NCBI RefSeq assembly: GCF_002899825.2 | Contig: NZ_PPED02000001.1 | Coordinates: 1 to 64,000 of the forward strand | Direction: 5' to 3' | From: Chryseobacterium phosphatilyticum | GTDB taxonomy: Bacteria > Bacteroidota > Bacteroidia > Flavobacteriales > Weeksellaceae | DNA: 64,000 nucleotides | In this document: positions 9,982-17,289 of the stretch, piece by piece | Numbering within the stretch: position 1 is the stretch's first letter | Layout of the letters: every line of letters begins with the position of its first letter | The notes under the pieces: generated by a model | Told to the model about the DNA's origin: nothing | Databases searched by the model: none | The model's input: only the letters and a program-made list of their open reading frames with translations | Program-made: the position numbers and the translations under genes

Positions 9982-10005
9982 GCCGCGCGAATCCTTTCGC
10001 GTGGC
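9982..10005 (+). terminator. module-end hairpin, copy 1
   Basis: GCCGCGCGAA and TTCGCGTGGC pair over 10 bp (one G-U) around a 4-nt loop, followed by A and a T5 run. The same element recurs at 11590, 13066 and 14628, with compensatory changes between copies. The sequence TTATTATTGACAGTGCAAAA then leads into the next copied Rhs core in copies 1 to 3. Confidence 0.85.
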
Positions 10006-10021
10006 ATTTTTATTATTGACA

Positions 10022-10222
10022 GTGCAAAAATTATTATATTTACAACTATACAGATCACTTTGGAAATGTACGTTTAAGTTACATGGGTAGCGGGTCCGGA
10101 GTAGAGATCATTGAGGAAAGTAATTATTATCCTTTTGGGTTAAAGCATGAAGGGTATAATATCCTGACTGGAAATGCTGCGTATCAGTACAAATATAACG
10201 GCAAGGAATTGCAAGAGACTGG
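10022..10222 (+). repeat. Rhs core repeat, copy in the deaminase module
   Basis: This is near-identical to 7212-7411 at DNA level, from GTGCAAAAA to the ELQETG codons. An in-frame TGA lies immediately before it, so the copied core cannot be read from upstream. The internal ATG of SYMGSGSG is the first available start. Confidence 0.88.
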
Positions 10223-11102
10223 TATGTATGATTATGGTGCAAGGATGTATATGTCGGATTTGGGAAGATGGGGAGTGATAGATCCTGCTGCTGAATTAGG
10301 AAGAAGGTTTTCGCCTTATAATTATGCTTTTGACAATCCTGTAATGTTTATTGACCCTGATGGAATGTGGCCTTGGCCAACTTGGGGACAAGTTAAAAGC
10401 TTTGGGAAAGGAGCTTGGAATACGACTGTAGGAATGATTAAAGGCTTAGGTACTTCCAATGGAATATCAGGAGTACTGCAAGGAAGTAGAGAATTTAATA
10501 AAATTTATAATGCGTATCAAACAGGTGAAGCCTCTGCTGCTGTAAAACAATATGGAAAATCTCTTTATGAAACAAGCGGTGCAAAAGCGATTGTTCAAAC
10601 AGCAAAAGGCGTGGCAAAAGGAGATGCTGAATCTATAGGCTCTGCAACCGTTCTGGTAGCCGCTGCTGTAATTAGCCATAAAGCAGCAGGTGGAACTAAA
10701 GCAGGAGGAAAAGTAGCCGCTGTTGAAACATCAACAATGAATGAGTTGACAAATGCTGTTAAGGAGAAAGCAGCACAACTAAAGGAAAATAAACAATTTG
10801 TAGCAACTGTTTCTGGAGCAGAATTAAATGGTCAAACTGTTATAGCAACAAGTGGAAATGCTCCGTCAGTTATAGCCCCACAATTAGAGGCAGTAGTAAA
10901 TGAATTGGGAGGTTTAAATACTTTAAATGAAAGTTCTGGAAATCGAGTTGGTTGCTGTTCAGAATTTAATGGTGGAAATCAATTATTATTAGATAATCCT
11001 TCTGCAACTCCAGGACAAATCAACTTTACAGAAGCTATAAGACCTAGAAATGGTAAAGTAATTCAAATGTGTGAAAATTGTAAAAAAACTTTTGATAGAT
11101 AA
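10083..11102 (+). CDS. headless Rhs tip with YwqJ-like deaminase candidate domain, 339 aa
   Basis: Residues 1-98 are copied Rhs core (MGSGSGVEIIEESNYYPFG to FIDPDGM). A Gly/Ala/Lys-rich linker runs to about 245. The end holds VGCCSEFN (Cys291, Cys292, Glu294) and QMCENCKKTF (Cys330, Cys333). This C-x-E plus C-x-x-C layout with GGNQLLL between them resembles the YwqJ-like nucleic-acid deaminase family, where Glu and three zinc ligands form the active site. The family name is from motif recall. There is no export signal. The next gene starts 2 nt after the stop and is the likely immunity partner. Confidence 0.72.
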   Translation: MGSGSGVEIIEESNYYPFGLKHEGYNILTGNAAYQYKYNGKELQETGMYDYGARMYMSDLGRWGVIDPAAELGRRFSPYNYAFDNPVMFIDPDGMWPWPTWGQVKSFGKGAWNTTVGMIKGLGTSNGISGVLQGSREFNKIYNAYQTGEASAAVKQYGKSLYETSGAKAIVQTAKGVAKGDAESIGSATVLVAAAVISHKAAGGTKAGGKVAAVETSTMNELTNAVKEKAAQLKENKQFVATVSGAELNGQTVIATSGNAPSVIAPQLEAVVNELGGLNTLNESSGNRVGCCSEFNGGNQLLLDNPSATPGQINFTEAIRPRNGKVIQMCENCKKTFDR

Positions 11103-11104
11103 TA

Positions 11105-11572
11105 TTGATTATGATAACAGAAATGGAACAAGCTGGTTTAGACATAGATTGGTTTATTACGGATGGTGAATATATTGGATTTATGGCTTCAGGCGGTGGT
11201 AAATTACCTGAATCAGTTGCAAAATCTAAAAAAAATAATGAACTATTAGTTGAATATTTTAGGAATTTGCCTGAAATATCAGAGGTAGTAATTAATCCAA
11301 AATTAGACGATATATTAATTAAAATATTTGGTTCAGGAGTTGATGAAAGATATTTGGAATATTATGTGTCAATGACAAAAAAAGGATTATTCTCTTTTGA
11401 TAAAACTTATCCAAACCAGTTTTCAGATCCTAACTATCATTTAGTTACAAGTCCAAAAACTCCATTGAAATTAAAAGAGCTACCACAGGACATATTAGAT
11501 ATAGTTATTGGAACGCAATATAATAATACGCTTATGGAAGTTCAAGAAATTAATAGATTAGAAATTAATTAA
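11105..11572 (+). CDS. soluble immunity candidate for the deaminase-like tip
   Basis: The largest frame starts at 11105 (ATATTGATTATG context), but ATG 11111 gives an equally good 153-aa start. The protein has no signal peptide or membrane segment, is acidic, and contains DWFITDGEYIGFMASGGG near the N-terminus. A cytoplasmic immunity protein fits a partner predicted to deaminate nucleic acid. I do not recognise the family with certainty. Confidence 0.6.
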   Translation: MIMITEMEQAGLDIDWFITDGEYIGFMASGGGKLPESVAKSKKNNELLVEYFRNLPEISEVVINPKLDDILIKIFGSGVDERYLEYYVSMTKKGLFSFDKTYPNQFSDPNYHLVTSPKTPLKLKELPQDILDIVIGTQYNNTLMEVQEINRLEIN

Positions 11573-11589
11573 AATAACAAAGCCCCGCT

Positions 11590-11613
11590 GCGGCGCGAAT
11601 CTTTTCGCGTCGC
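11590..11613 (+). terminator. module-end hairpin, copy 2
   Basis: GCGGCGCGAA pairs with TTCGCGTCGC, followed by A and T5. Compared with copy 1, a C-G pair has become G-C on both arms, so the stem is conserved by compensatory change. Confidence 0.85.
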
Positions 11614-11629
11614 ATTTTTATTATTGACA

Positions 11630-11830
11630 GTGCAAAAAATAAGTATATTTACAACTATACGGATCATTTAGGAAATGTACGTTTAAGTTACATGGGTAGC
11701 GGATCCGGAGTAGAGATCATTGAGGAAAGTAATTATTATCCTTTTGGGTTAAAGCATGAGGGGTATAATATCCTGACTGGGAATGCTGCGTATCAGTATA
11801 AGTATCAAGGACAAGAGTTGCAAGAGACGG
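11630..11830 (+). repeat. Rhs core repeat, copy in the lipase-like module
   Basis: This is near-identical to 7212-7411 until the ELQETG codons. The reading frame then changes allele, continuing as GWYSFKWRNYMPDLGRFFNI instead of [19 protein letters not shown]. This places a crossover point at or just before the YKYQGQELQETG segment. Confidence 0.88.
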
Positions 11831-12594
11831 GGTGGTACAGCTTTAAGTGGAGAAATTATATGCCAGACTTGGGAAGGTTTTTTAATATAGATCCTTTGAG
11901 TGAAAAATATGCTTATCAATCTCATTATAATTTTTCGGAAAATCGAGTTGTTGATGCAAGAGAGCTGGAGGGATTAGAAGCTGTAGATTTTAGAAAGAAT
12001 GATGGCTATAAAAATTTAGTTGTTGTTGTACAGGGATGGTCGGGAGATACGAAGAGAGGATATACCCAATCTCAGAATGTAGGAGGTAGCAATAATCCTG
12101 ATTTTAAAGGAAAAGGAAACCTTGATCTTACTGGTATTGGAGGATTAGTTGGTTTAGCTAATTCTAATACTCGAGTTGTTGTTTTTGATTCATCACAGAA
12201 TGAAAATACAAAAAATGACCTCAAATCAACTATCTCAAATTTTAATAATGTGCATTCAGATGGTGTGGTTGCTGCTGTTGGGCATAGTTTAGGAGGTGAT
12301 AATCTGGTAGAATCAGTAAATGAAAATAAAAATTTAAAAGTAGATTTAATGGTGACTTTAGATATAATGGATAGTTATTCTGATACAAAGATACCATCTA
12401 ACGTATCGAAAGCGGTTAATTACTACCAGACAAAAAATATATACGGAGGAGAGAAAATAGAACCTACAAGCGATAATAAGACTACTAAAATAGTAAATGT
12501 TCTTGCCCCTACATCAGATCATAAAAGCATAGATAATGATTTAAGCACAAAAGTTAGAGATGTTGTAAAAAGAGAATTAATACCTAATCAATAA
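11692..12594 (+). CDS. headless Rhs tip with alpha/beta-hydrolase (lipase-like) domain, 300 aa
   Basis: Residues 1-95 are Rhs core of the WYSFKWRNY allele. From about 105 the protein reads as an alpha/beta hydrolase: strand NLVVVVQGWSGD, nucleophile elbow GHSLGG with Ser199, and a late SDHKSI with His277 as the probable catalytic histidine. An acid such as the Asp in VTLDIMD would complete the triad. Lipase or esterase activity on membrane lipid is likely for such toxin tips, but the substrate is inference. The last base of the stop overlaps the ATG of the membrane immunity candidate. Confidence 0.75.
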   Translation: MGSGSGVEIIEESNYYPFGLKHEGYNILTGNAAYQYKYQGQELQETGWYSFKWRNYMPDLGRFFNIDPLSEKYAYQSHYNFSENRVVDARELEGLEAVDFRKNDGYKNLVVVVQGWSGDTKRGYTQSQNVGGSNNPDFKGKGNLDLTGIGGLVGLANSNTRVVVFDSSQNENTKNDLKSTISNFNNVHSDGVVAAVGHSLGGDNLVESVNENKNLKVDLMVTLDIMDSYSDTKIPSNVSKAVNYYQTKNIYGGEKIEPTSDNKTTKIVNVLAPTSDHKSIDNDLSTKVRDVVKRELIPNQ

Positions 12595-12833
12595 TGAAAA
12601 CAGTCACAAAAATAATTTTAATTATTTCAGTAATTCATACCGTACTTTTATTATATTTTCAATATGATTATTTTTTAGAATTTACCCCTTTGGTGATAGT
12701 TCTATTGGCAATTAACTTTTACATGATTTATAAATACAATAATAAGCTGCTAAACTTTATTTTAAATGGTTTATTGTTTGTCTTTCTAATATTTTGCTTC
12801 TCCTTTGGGGTAGCATTAAGGCAGGACTGGTAG
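12594..12833 (+). CDS. small membrane immunity candidate for the lipase-like tip
   Basis: This 79-aa protein is almost entirely hydrophobic, with segments at about 6-24, 29-46 and 54-75. It overlaps the toxin stop by one nucleotide. Like the partner of the PLA2-like tip it is membrane-embedded, consistent with both toxins attacking lipids. A perfect terminator follows 22 nt downstream. Confidence 0.6.
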   Translation: MKTVTKIILIISVIHTVLLLYFQYDYFLEFTPLVIVLLAINFYMIYKYNNKLLNFILNGLLFVFLIFCFSFGVALRQDW

Positions 12834-12855
12834 ACATAAGCTTTATAAAAACAAC

Positions 12856-12879
12856 AAAGCCACTCGTTTGAGTGGCTTT
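12856..12879. terminator. bidirectional terminator after the lipase-module immunity gene
   Basis: AAAGCCACTC and GAGTGGCTTT form a perfect 10-bp stem with a GTTT loop, flanked by A-rich and T-rich sequence. It separates the immunity gene from the convergent XRE fragment, whose stop lies 5 nt beyond. Confidence 0.85.
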
Positions 12880-12883
12880 TATA

Positions 12884-13062
12884 TTACATAATAGATTGCA
12901 GCTTAATTTGTTTAAGGAACGCATCCAGGAGAGCGAAGACATGTTGTCTGTCGTTCTCTTTTAGTTTTTGGATGTCAAGGATTTTGGAGACGATATTTTT
13001 ATCCAGTAGAATATCCGTAGAGCCTACGAGATAATCCAGAGATACTTCCAAGGCTTCTGCCA
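12884..13062 (-). pseudogene. C-terminal fragment of an XRE-family HTH regulator
   Basis: The minus strand encodes about 58 residues ending at a TAA at 12884: QLAEALEVSLDYLVGSTD, then DKNIVSKILDIQKL and HVFALLDAFLKQIKLQSIM. This is the end of the HTH domain and the dimerising tail of a roughly 110-aa XRE/Cro-like regulator. The first half, including the recognition helix, is missing. The homology ends where the module-end hairpin begins (about 13063), so the Rhs module boundary appears to have cut or replaced it. It has no start codon and should not be functional. Confidence 0.75.
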
Positions 13063-13065
13063 GCT

Positions 13066-13089
13066 GCCGCGTGAATCTTTTCGCGTGGC
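13066..13089 (+). terminator. module-end hairpin, copy 3
   Basis: GCCGCGTGAA pairs with TTCGCGTGGC with two G-U pairs, then A and T5. Unlike the other copies it does not follow an immunity gene directly; it abuts the truncated XRE fragment. The downstream TTATTATTGACAGTGCAAAA is conserved. Confidence 0.8.
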
Positions 13090-13105
13090 ATTTTTATTAT
13101 TGACA

Positions 13106-13306
13106 GTGCAAAAAATAAGTATATTTACAACTATACAGATCATTTAGGAAATGTACGTTTAAGTTACACGGGTAGCGGATCAGGAGTAGAGATCATTGAA
13201 GAAAGTAATTATTATCCTTTTGGCTTGAAGCATGAAGGGTATAATATTCTGAGTGGGAATGCTGCGTATCAGTATAAGTACCAAGGACAGGAATTACAGG
13301 AGACTG
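13106..13306 (+). repeat. Rhs core repeat, copy in the fifth module
   Basis: This is near-identical to the other core copies, but the ATG used as first start in two modules has become ACG (SYTGSGSG). The next ATG is at 13225. Downstream it carries the WYSFKWRNY allele, as in the lipase module. Confidence 0.86.
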
Positions 13307-14154
13307 GATGGTACAGTTTTAAGTGGAGAAATTATATGCCAGACGTAGGTAGGTTCTTTAATATAGATCCATTAGGAGAAAAATATACCTACAATTCTAC
13401 CTACGCGTTCCAGGAAAATAAATTGGGAATGGGGGTCGAATTAGAAGGATTGGAATTATTAAAAAATCATACAGGATTTTTTGCAATTTATGGTAACGCA
13501 ATGAGAGTTGTGCGTGCTCCGACATCGCAAATAAGTAATGGCCAAGCAAATTTTACGGCTGCTGATATTGGATTAAGCACACAAGGATATAATCCGGGTG
13601 CAGCAAGAATATCTGATGGCTCCAGCGGTTTAAAATTGAAATCTTACGCTTATAGTGGCCCTACTCCAAATGGAGCAACTATGGAGAATTTACAGGAAAC
13701 ACCGGAAAGTATGGATAGGCAAAAGTTTACCACAACAAAAAGAGGTTTAGAGATGACCAATAAAATGATAAAGAATTATGATAAACTCAATATTGCTGCA
13801 GGAGGGGCACAGGAACTGGTTGGATTATTAGATCTAGCTGTTAATGTTCCTGATGCAGTAAAGAGCACAAAAGTATATGTACAGGCTGTAAATGATGTTA
13901 AAACAGTTGATTTTCAGGGCTCACAAATGGATAAAGCGATTAAATATGTTGATGGGAGTGGAATTAAAATGAATCAGCAAACGAGAAATGATGTGATAAA
14001 TTACATTTTTGATGGAACTTTACCTAATCCACGAGCAGGATTGATGCCAAATTCTTTGATTATCCAAAATGGATCACAAATTATGAAAACTAACAACATT
14101 CCGATCCAACCAGTTAATCAACAATTAAACATAAATAAAAAAGTTTTACCGTAA
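13225..14154 (+). CDS. headless Rhs tip with unrecognised toxin domain, 309 aa
   Basis: The frame is open from the core copy at 13106, but the first ATG is 13225 (MKHEGYNILSGNAAYQ). Residues 1-75 are Rhs core of the WYSFKWRNYMPDVGRFFNI allele. The remainder (about 76-309) has a Gly/Asn/Ser-rich part and then a helical part with NYDKLNIAAGGAQELVGL and QTRNDVINYIFDGTLPNPRAG. I recognise no catalytic motif. Position and the following lipoprotein gene make it a toxin module. It overlaps the next ATG by 1 nt. Confidence 0.65.
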   Translation: MKHEGYNILSGNAAYQYKYQGQELQETGWYSFKWRNYMPDVGRFFNIDPLGEKYTYNSTYAFQENKLGMGVELEGLELLKNHTGFFAIYGNAMRVVRAPTSQISNGQANFTAADIGLSTQGYNPGAARISDGSSGLKLKSYAYSGPTPNGATMENLQETPESMDRQKFTTTKRGLEMTNKMIKNYDKLNIAAGGAQELVGLLDLAVNVPDAVKSTKVYVQAVNDVKTVDFQGSQMDKAIKYVDGSGIKMNQQTRNDVINYIFDGTLPNPRAGLMPNSLIIQNGSQIMKTNNIPIQPVNQQLNINKKVLP

Positions 14155-14603
14155 TGAAGTCAGCAATACTATATTTAGTTTTATTATTGTTTTGTATAAG
14201 TTGTGTATCACAAGATCAGAAAGATAAAGAACAGATAAAAGAAACAGTTGTAGAATATTGGAAATCAGTTAAGTGTAATGATTTACAGTCATATAACAAT
14301 TTAATTTATAACTCTGAAAATTATCCTGGAGTAACTGCCTCTGAATTATTTTTTTTGAATAAACATTATAATGAAATTAACTCTAAAAAACATTTTTTAA
14401 ATAACATTATTATAAAGGATACTATAGATGCTTTTGTTCCTAGTGTTAAAATGAAATACGTCCAGTATACATATAAAAAAGAAAACGATACAACTTACTT
14501 AAAAAAACCTTTAGTTATTACGTTAATGTTTTATAAACCTAATGGACTTAATAAAATATCTAATCCTGGAGTTTTAGAAAATCACATAGGTTGGGATAAA
14601 TAA
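14154..14603 (+). CDS. lipoprotein immunity candidate, NTF2-like
   Basis: Signal with lipobox CISC (Cys17), 149 aa. The segment EQIKETVVEYWKSVKCNDLQ followed by beta-rich sequence (MKYVQYTYKK, PLVITLMFYK) is reminiscent of small NTF2-like lipoproteins. It begins on the last base of the toxin stop. If it is the immunity factor, the unknown toxin should act in the periplasm or at the membrane (inference). Confidence 0.55.
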   Translation: MKSAILYLVLLLFCISCVSQDQKDKEQIKETVVEYWKSVKCNDLQSYNNLIYNSENYPGVTASELFFLNKHYNEINSKKHFLNNIIIKDTIDAFVPSVKMKYVQYTYKKENDTTYLKKPLVITLMFYKPNGLNKISNPGVLENHIGWDK

Positions 14604-14627
14604 TTTTGATAACTATATGCCCCCGCT

Positions 14628-14651
14628 GCCGCACGAATCCTTTCGTGTGGC
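14628..14651 (+). terminator. module-end hairpin, copy 4, closing the Rhs array
   Basis: GCCGCACGAA pairs with TTCGTGTGGC, followed by A and T8. Relative to copy 1 a G-C pair is now A-T on both arms. No core copy follows, so the array ends here. Between this site and the next gene (14652-14836) I see no gene, only a short non-initiated frame at 14670-14736. Confidence 0.85.
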
Positions 14652-14836
14652 ATTTTTTTTAATAACAAGGTTTACGTATTCTGGATTGATATTTTAGATC
14701 CTGATGAAAAAAAACAAAGAAATCTTAGCTGATTATAAAAAATGTAATTAATTTTAACCTGTTCAAATTGCTGAAATAAAGAATGTTATGATGGGGGGCG
14801 TGATTCATTTATCCAGCTTGTTTAAAATAGAATATT

Positions 14837-15352
14837 ATGAAAATACCAATCATTTCCAGGGTGTCTTTTTTCTTTGTATTGTGTTTGTTCACTTTTTCTT
14901 TTGGAAAATTATGGGCATCTCCGGTTGTAAAGATTAAAATGTATGAAAACTCCGCTGTACTGAATGCCACGATTATGCGCAGTACAGTGACTAAGCTTGC
15001 AGAAGGTGTTACCTATGAAATATTTATGTTTACCAATGCTAACGGAAAAATAGGTAAAATAGATATTGCGGTATTGTCTAACGAGAAGAATATTGATGTT
15101 CAAAGTCTGATTCTGAAAACCTTTCAACAGTCTGTTATAACAACGGTACCTGGTATCAGACCTTGTCTTACAAATGAGGGATCAGATAAAGATACATTAA
15201 AATGTATTCAGCCATGGGTAGAAAAGCAGTTTGAAGGAGTAACTGTAGATTTGATCATGAATTTGTTTGAACAGCATTTAGGTGAAGTAAGGGAATGTTT
15301 TCACTCCAAAGCAGTGGATCCGGTATGTGTTTCCGGTATTCTGTTTCCTTAG
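14837..15352 (+). CDS. exported protein of unknown function, 171 aa
   Basis: A hydrophobic signal peptide (about 1-27, ending LWAS) is followed by a small domain with TYEIFMFTNANGKIGKID and four cysteines in the second half (CLTN, LKCIQPW, RECFHS, DPVCVSG), which could form two disulfides after export. No family was recognised. It stands alone between the Rhs array and the ECF sigma gene, with a shared terminator downstream. Confidence 0.55.
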   Translation: MKIPIISRVSFFFVLCLFTFSFGKLWASPVVKIKMYENSAVLNATIMRSTVTKLAEGVTYEIFMFTNANGKIGKIDIAVLSNEKNIDVQSLILKTFQQSVITTVPGIRPCLTNEGSDKDTLKCIQPWVEKQFEGVTVDLIMNLFEQHLGEVRECFHSKAVDPVCVSGILFP

Positions 15353-15380
15353 CTTGAATACAGTTAAATTAATACCTATA

Positions 15381-15414
15381 CCCATCTTGCCATTCTAATT
15401 GCAGGGTGGGTTTT
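15381..15414. terminator. terminator between convergent genes
   Basis: CCCATCTTGC and GCAGGGTGGG pair over 10 positions with two G-U pairs, followed by TTTT. It lies in the 63-bp gap between the exported orphan and the sigma-factor gene. Confidence 0.65.
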
Positions 15415-15415
15415 A

Positions 15416-16039
15416 TTATTGGGTGAGGATCTCCATTAAGACCAGAATAGATACTAATTTCTTTGACGATTTATAATCAGGGCTCAGCTTTTCACGGATT
15501 TCTCCAAGGGTTTTGCTGAGTTTATTACTCACGGTCTTATTACTTATCCCCAGAGTTTCGGCAGTTTCGTTTACTGACATATTCTTTCGTATTCTCATAT
15601 CATACACCTGCTGCTCCGTGAGAGGGAGTTGTGCAACTATTTCATCAATCATAGACAATAAAGACGAAATTTCATTTTCTTCAAGAATTTCGAAATAGTC
15701 TGTATCAGATAGTTCTGCCTCATTGGGAATATCAAACTCATCAATACTCACAGTAGGAGGGGCTTTTTTATAACTGTTGTAATAATCAAGGATCCGGTAA
15801 TGAAGATGACGAAGTAAATACCCTTTTGCACTTCCTGAATCATCAGTATGTATTGCATCCGTATTTTCCAGGATTTTCACCCAAAGATCCTGAAGGATTT
15901 CTTCCGTAATTTCTTTATCCCGCGTACGTACAAAAACAAATCGATAGAGACTATTCCAGTATCGGTCATACAGCAACATAAAAGCAGGGCGGTCACCTGA
16001 TTGTATTTTCTTTAATAATATAGAGTCTGTCGGGTTCAT
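15416..16039 (-). CDS. ECF sigma factor, FecI-like, 207 aa
   Basis: Region 2 is visible at about 10-80 (DRPAFMLLYDRYWNSLYRFV, EEILQDLWVKI) and region 4 at about 125-190 (LPLTEQQVYDMRIRKNMS, then an HTH with NETAETLGISNKTVSNKL). A hydrophobic tail KLVSILVLMEILTQ is common in Bacteroidota FecI proteins. It is divergent from the fecR-like gene at 16270. Together they should control the TonB-receptor operon, although the signal is unknown. Confidence 0.88.
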   Translation of the reverse strand: MNPTDSILLKKIQSGDRPAFMLLYDRYWNSLYRFVFVRTRDKEITEEILQDLWVKILENTDAIHTDDSGSAKGYLLRHLHYRILDYYNSYKKAPPTVSIDEFDIPNEAELSDTDYFEILEENEISSLLSMIDEIVAQLPLTEQQVYDMRIRKNMSVNETAETLGISNKTVSNKLSKTLGEIREKLSPDYKSSKKLVSILVLMEILTQ

Positions 16040-16269
16040 AATCTGACCACAAAATTACCTAAAGGAAAATTAACTTTTTGTGAACTTTGGGTATAGTAAC
16101 ATTAAATATTTCTGAAAAATACCGCTTAAAAAGGGTTATTATGTTGAGTAAATGTGAAAAACGAAGAAAATTATTAACAATTTGGTCATAATATGAATAA
16201 AACATTAACAAAGCCTTAGGGAAGTTTTTCATTTTCACTGTCTTATAGATAGAAGTATCTGTGAATACC

Positions 16270-17226
16270 ATGAAAGACTCTATGAAACGTTTAACATATA
16301 AAAATATTGAAACCTTTGTTTTCAGACTTTGGGAGCGGGAAGTTTCGGAACATACAATTTCTGAAAAGGAAAATGAACTTTTAAAACAATGGAAGAGCCA
16401 TACAGAAAAAGATCTGGATTCCATTCATATGAAAGAATCAAAAGAAAGAATACTATCCGGATTGGAACACTACTTTTCATCATCGGATAGTATTGCTGTC
16501 AACAGATTTAAATCATATATCTATAAGATGGCAGCTGTTATTATTCTGTTACTGTCTTTGGGAGGTATTTTCACTTACACAATGTTTATTAAGCCGGATG
16601 TGTACGTTGCAGGAGCCGGAAATCGTATTGTTCACCTTGAAGACGGATCTGTGGTAACCCTATTGCCGGGATCTGAGCTTACTGTAGAAAAATCATTTCC
16701 CGCTTCTACGAGAGTGGTCGATTTAAAGGGAGATGCAGTATTCTCTGTAGCCAAATCAAAAACACATCCTTTTATTGTGAATGCAGAGGGGTTCAGTACC
16801 AAAGTATTGGGAACCGTATTTAAAATTTCACAATCCGGGAAGAAAAAAGCGGTAGACCTTTATGAAGGTAAAGTAGCGGTCTCTTCTTCAGGAGTACCTG
16901 TTTCTTATCTGAAACCCAATCAAAAGTGGACCAACTTCGGAATCGCCCATACGACGGCCATTATTTCTATGACTTCAGACAAAACTTCAGGAAAAAAAGC
17001 TTTTGAGCTTTTGTCTTTAAGCTTTAATGATGTCCCGTTGAAAGAGGTGGTTACAATCCTTGAAGGCAATTATAGTACAAAAATCCACTATCCTGAAGAA
17101 ATTGAAAATAAAAAGATTACCGCAGACTTTACAGGAGGAACCTTTGGAGAAAATATTGAATCACTCGCCTTTATATTGGGATTGGAGGTGCAAAAAAAAG
17201 ATAATATCTACACCCTGAAAAAATAA
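16270..17226 (+). CDS. FecR-type anti-sigma factor, about 318 aa
   Basis: A cytoplasmic N-terminal segment of ~85 residues binds sigma in this family. One membrane helix follows (AAVIILLLSLGGIFTYTMFI). The periplasmic FecR domain has IVHLEDGSVVTLLPGSELTV and GDAVFSVAK, and the last 70 residues (LSFNDVPLKEVVTILEGNYS) are the DUF4974 STN-like domain that contacts the receptor. The frame opens at a GTG at 16261; ATG 16270 or 16282 is more likely. It precedes the receptor gene by 63 nt. Confidence 0.88.
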   Translation: MKDSMKRLTYKNIETFVFRLWEREVSEHTISEKENELLKQWKSHTEKDLDSIHMKESKERILSGLEHYFSSSDSIAVNRFKSYIYKMAAVIILLLSLGGIFTYTMFIKPDVYVAGAGNRIVHLEDGSVVTLLPGSELTVEKSFPASTRVVDLKGDAVFSVAKSKTHPFIVNAEGFSTKVLGTVFKISQSGKKKAVDLYEGKVAVSSSGVPVSYLKPNQKWTNFGIAHTTAIISMTSDKTSGKKAFELLSLSFNDVPLKEVVTILEGNYSTKIHYPEEIENKKITADFTGGTFGENIESLAFILGLEVQKKDNIYTLKK

Positions 17227-17289
17227 AAAAACAACCATAAAAAAAATTAATAATCAGATAACCTTAAATCAAAAAGAGAACATTTACGT

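Noticed and set aside
10017..10030. TTGACAGTGC resembling a sigma-70 -35 box at the module junctions
   Set aside because: Bacteroidota promoters use TTTG/TAnnTTTG rather than TTGACA, and no TAnnTTTG follows at proper distance before the first ATG.
9982..14651. regularly spaced hairpins as a possible CRISPR-like array or integron attC sites
   Set aside because: Spacing is over 1.4 kb with genes between, no integrase or Cas genes are seen, and the T-run after each stem fits terminators at module ends.
14670..14736. short frame (KVYVFWIDILDPDEKKQ) after the last module hairpin
   Set aside because: It has no start codon and is too short; it might be a gene scrap, but nothing supports a call.
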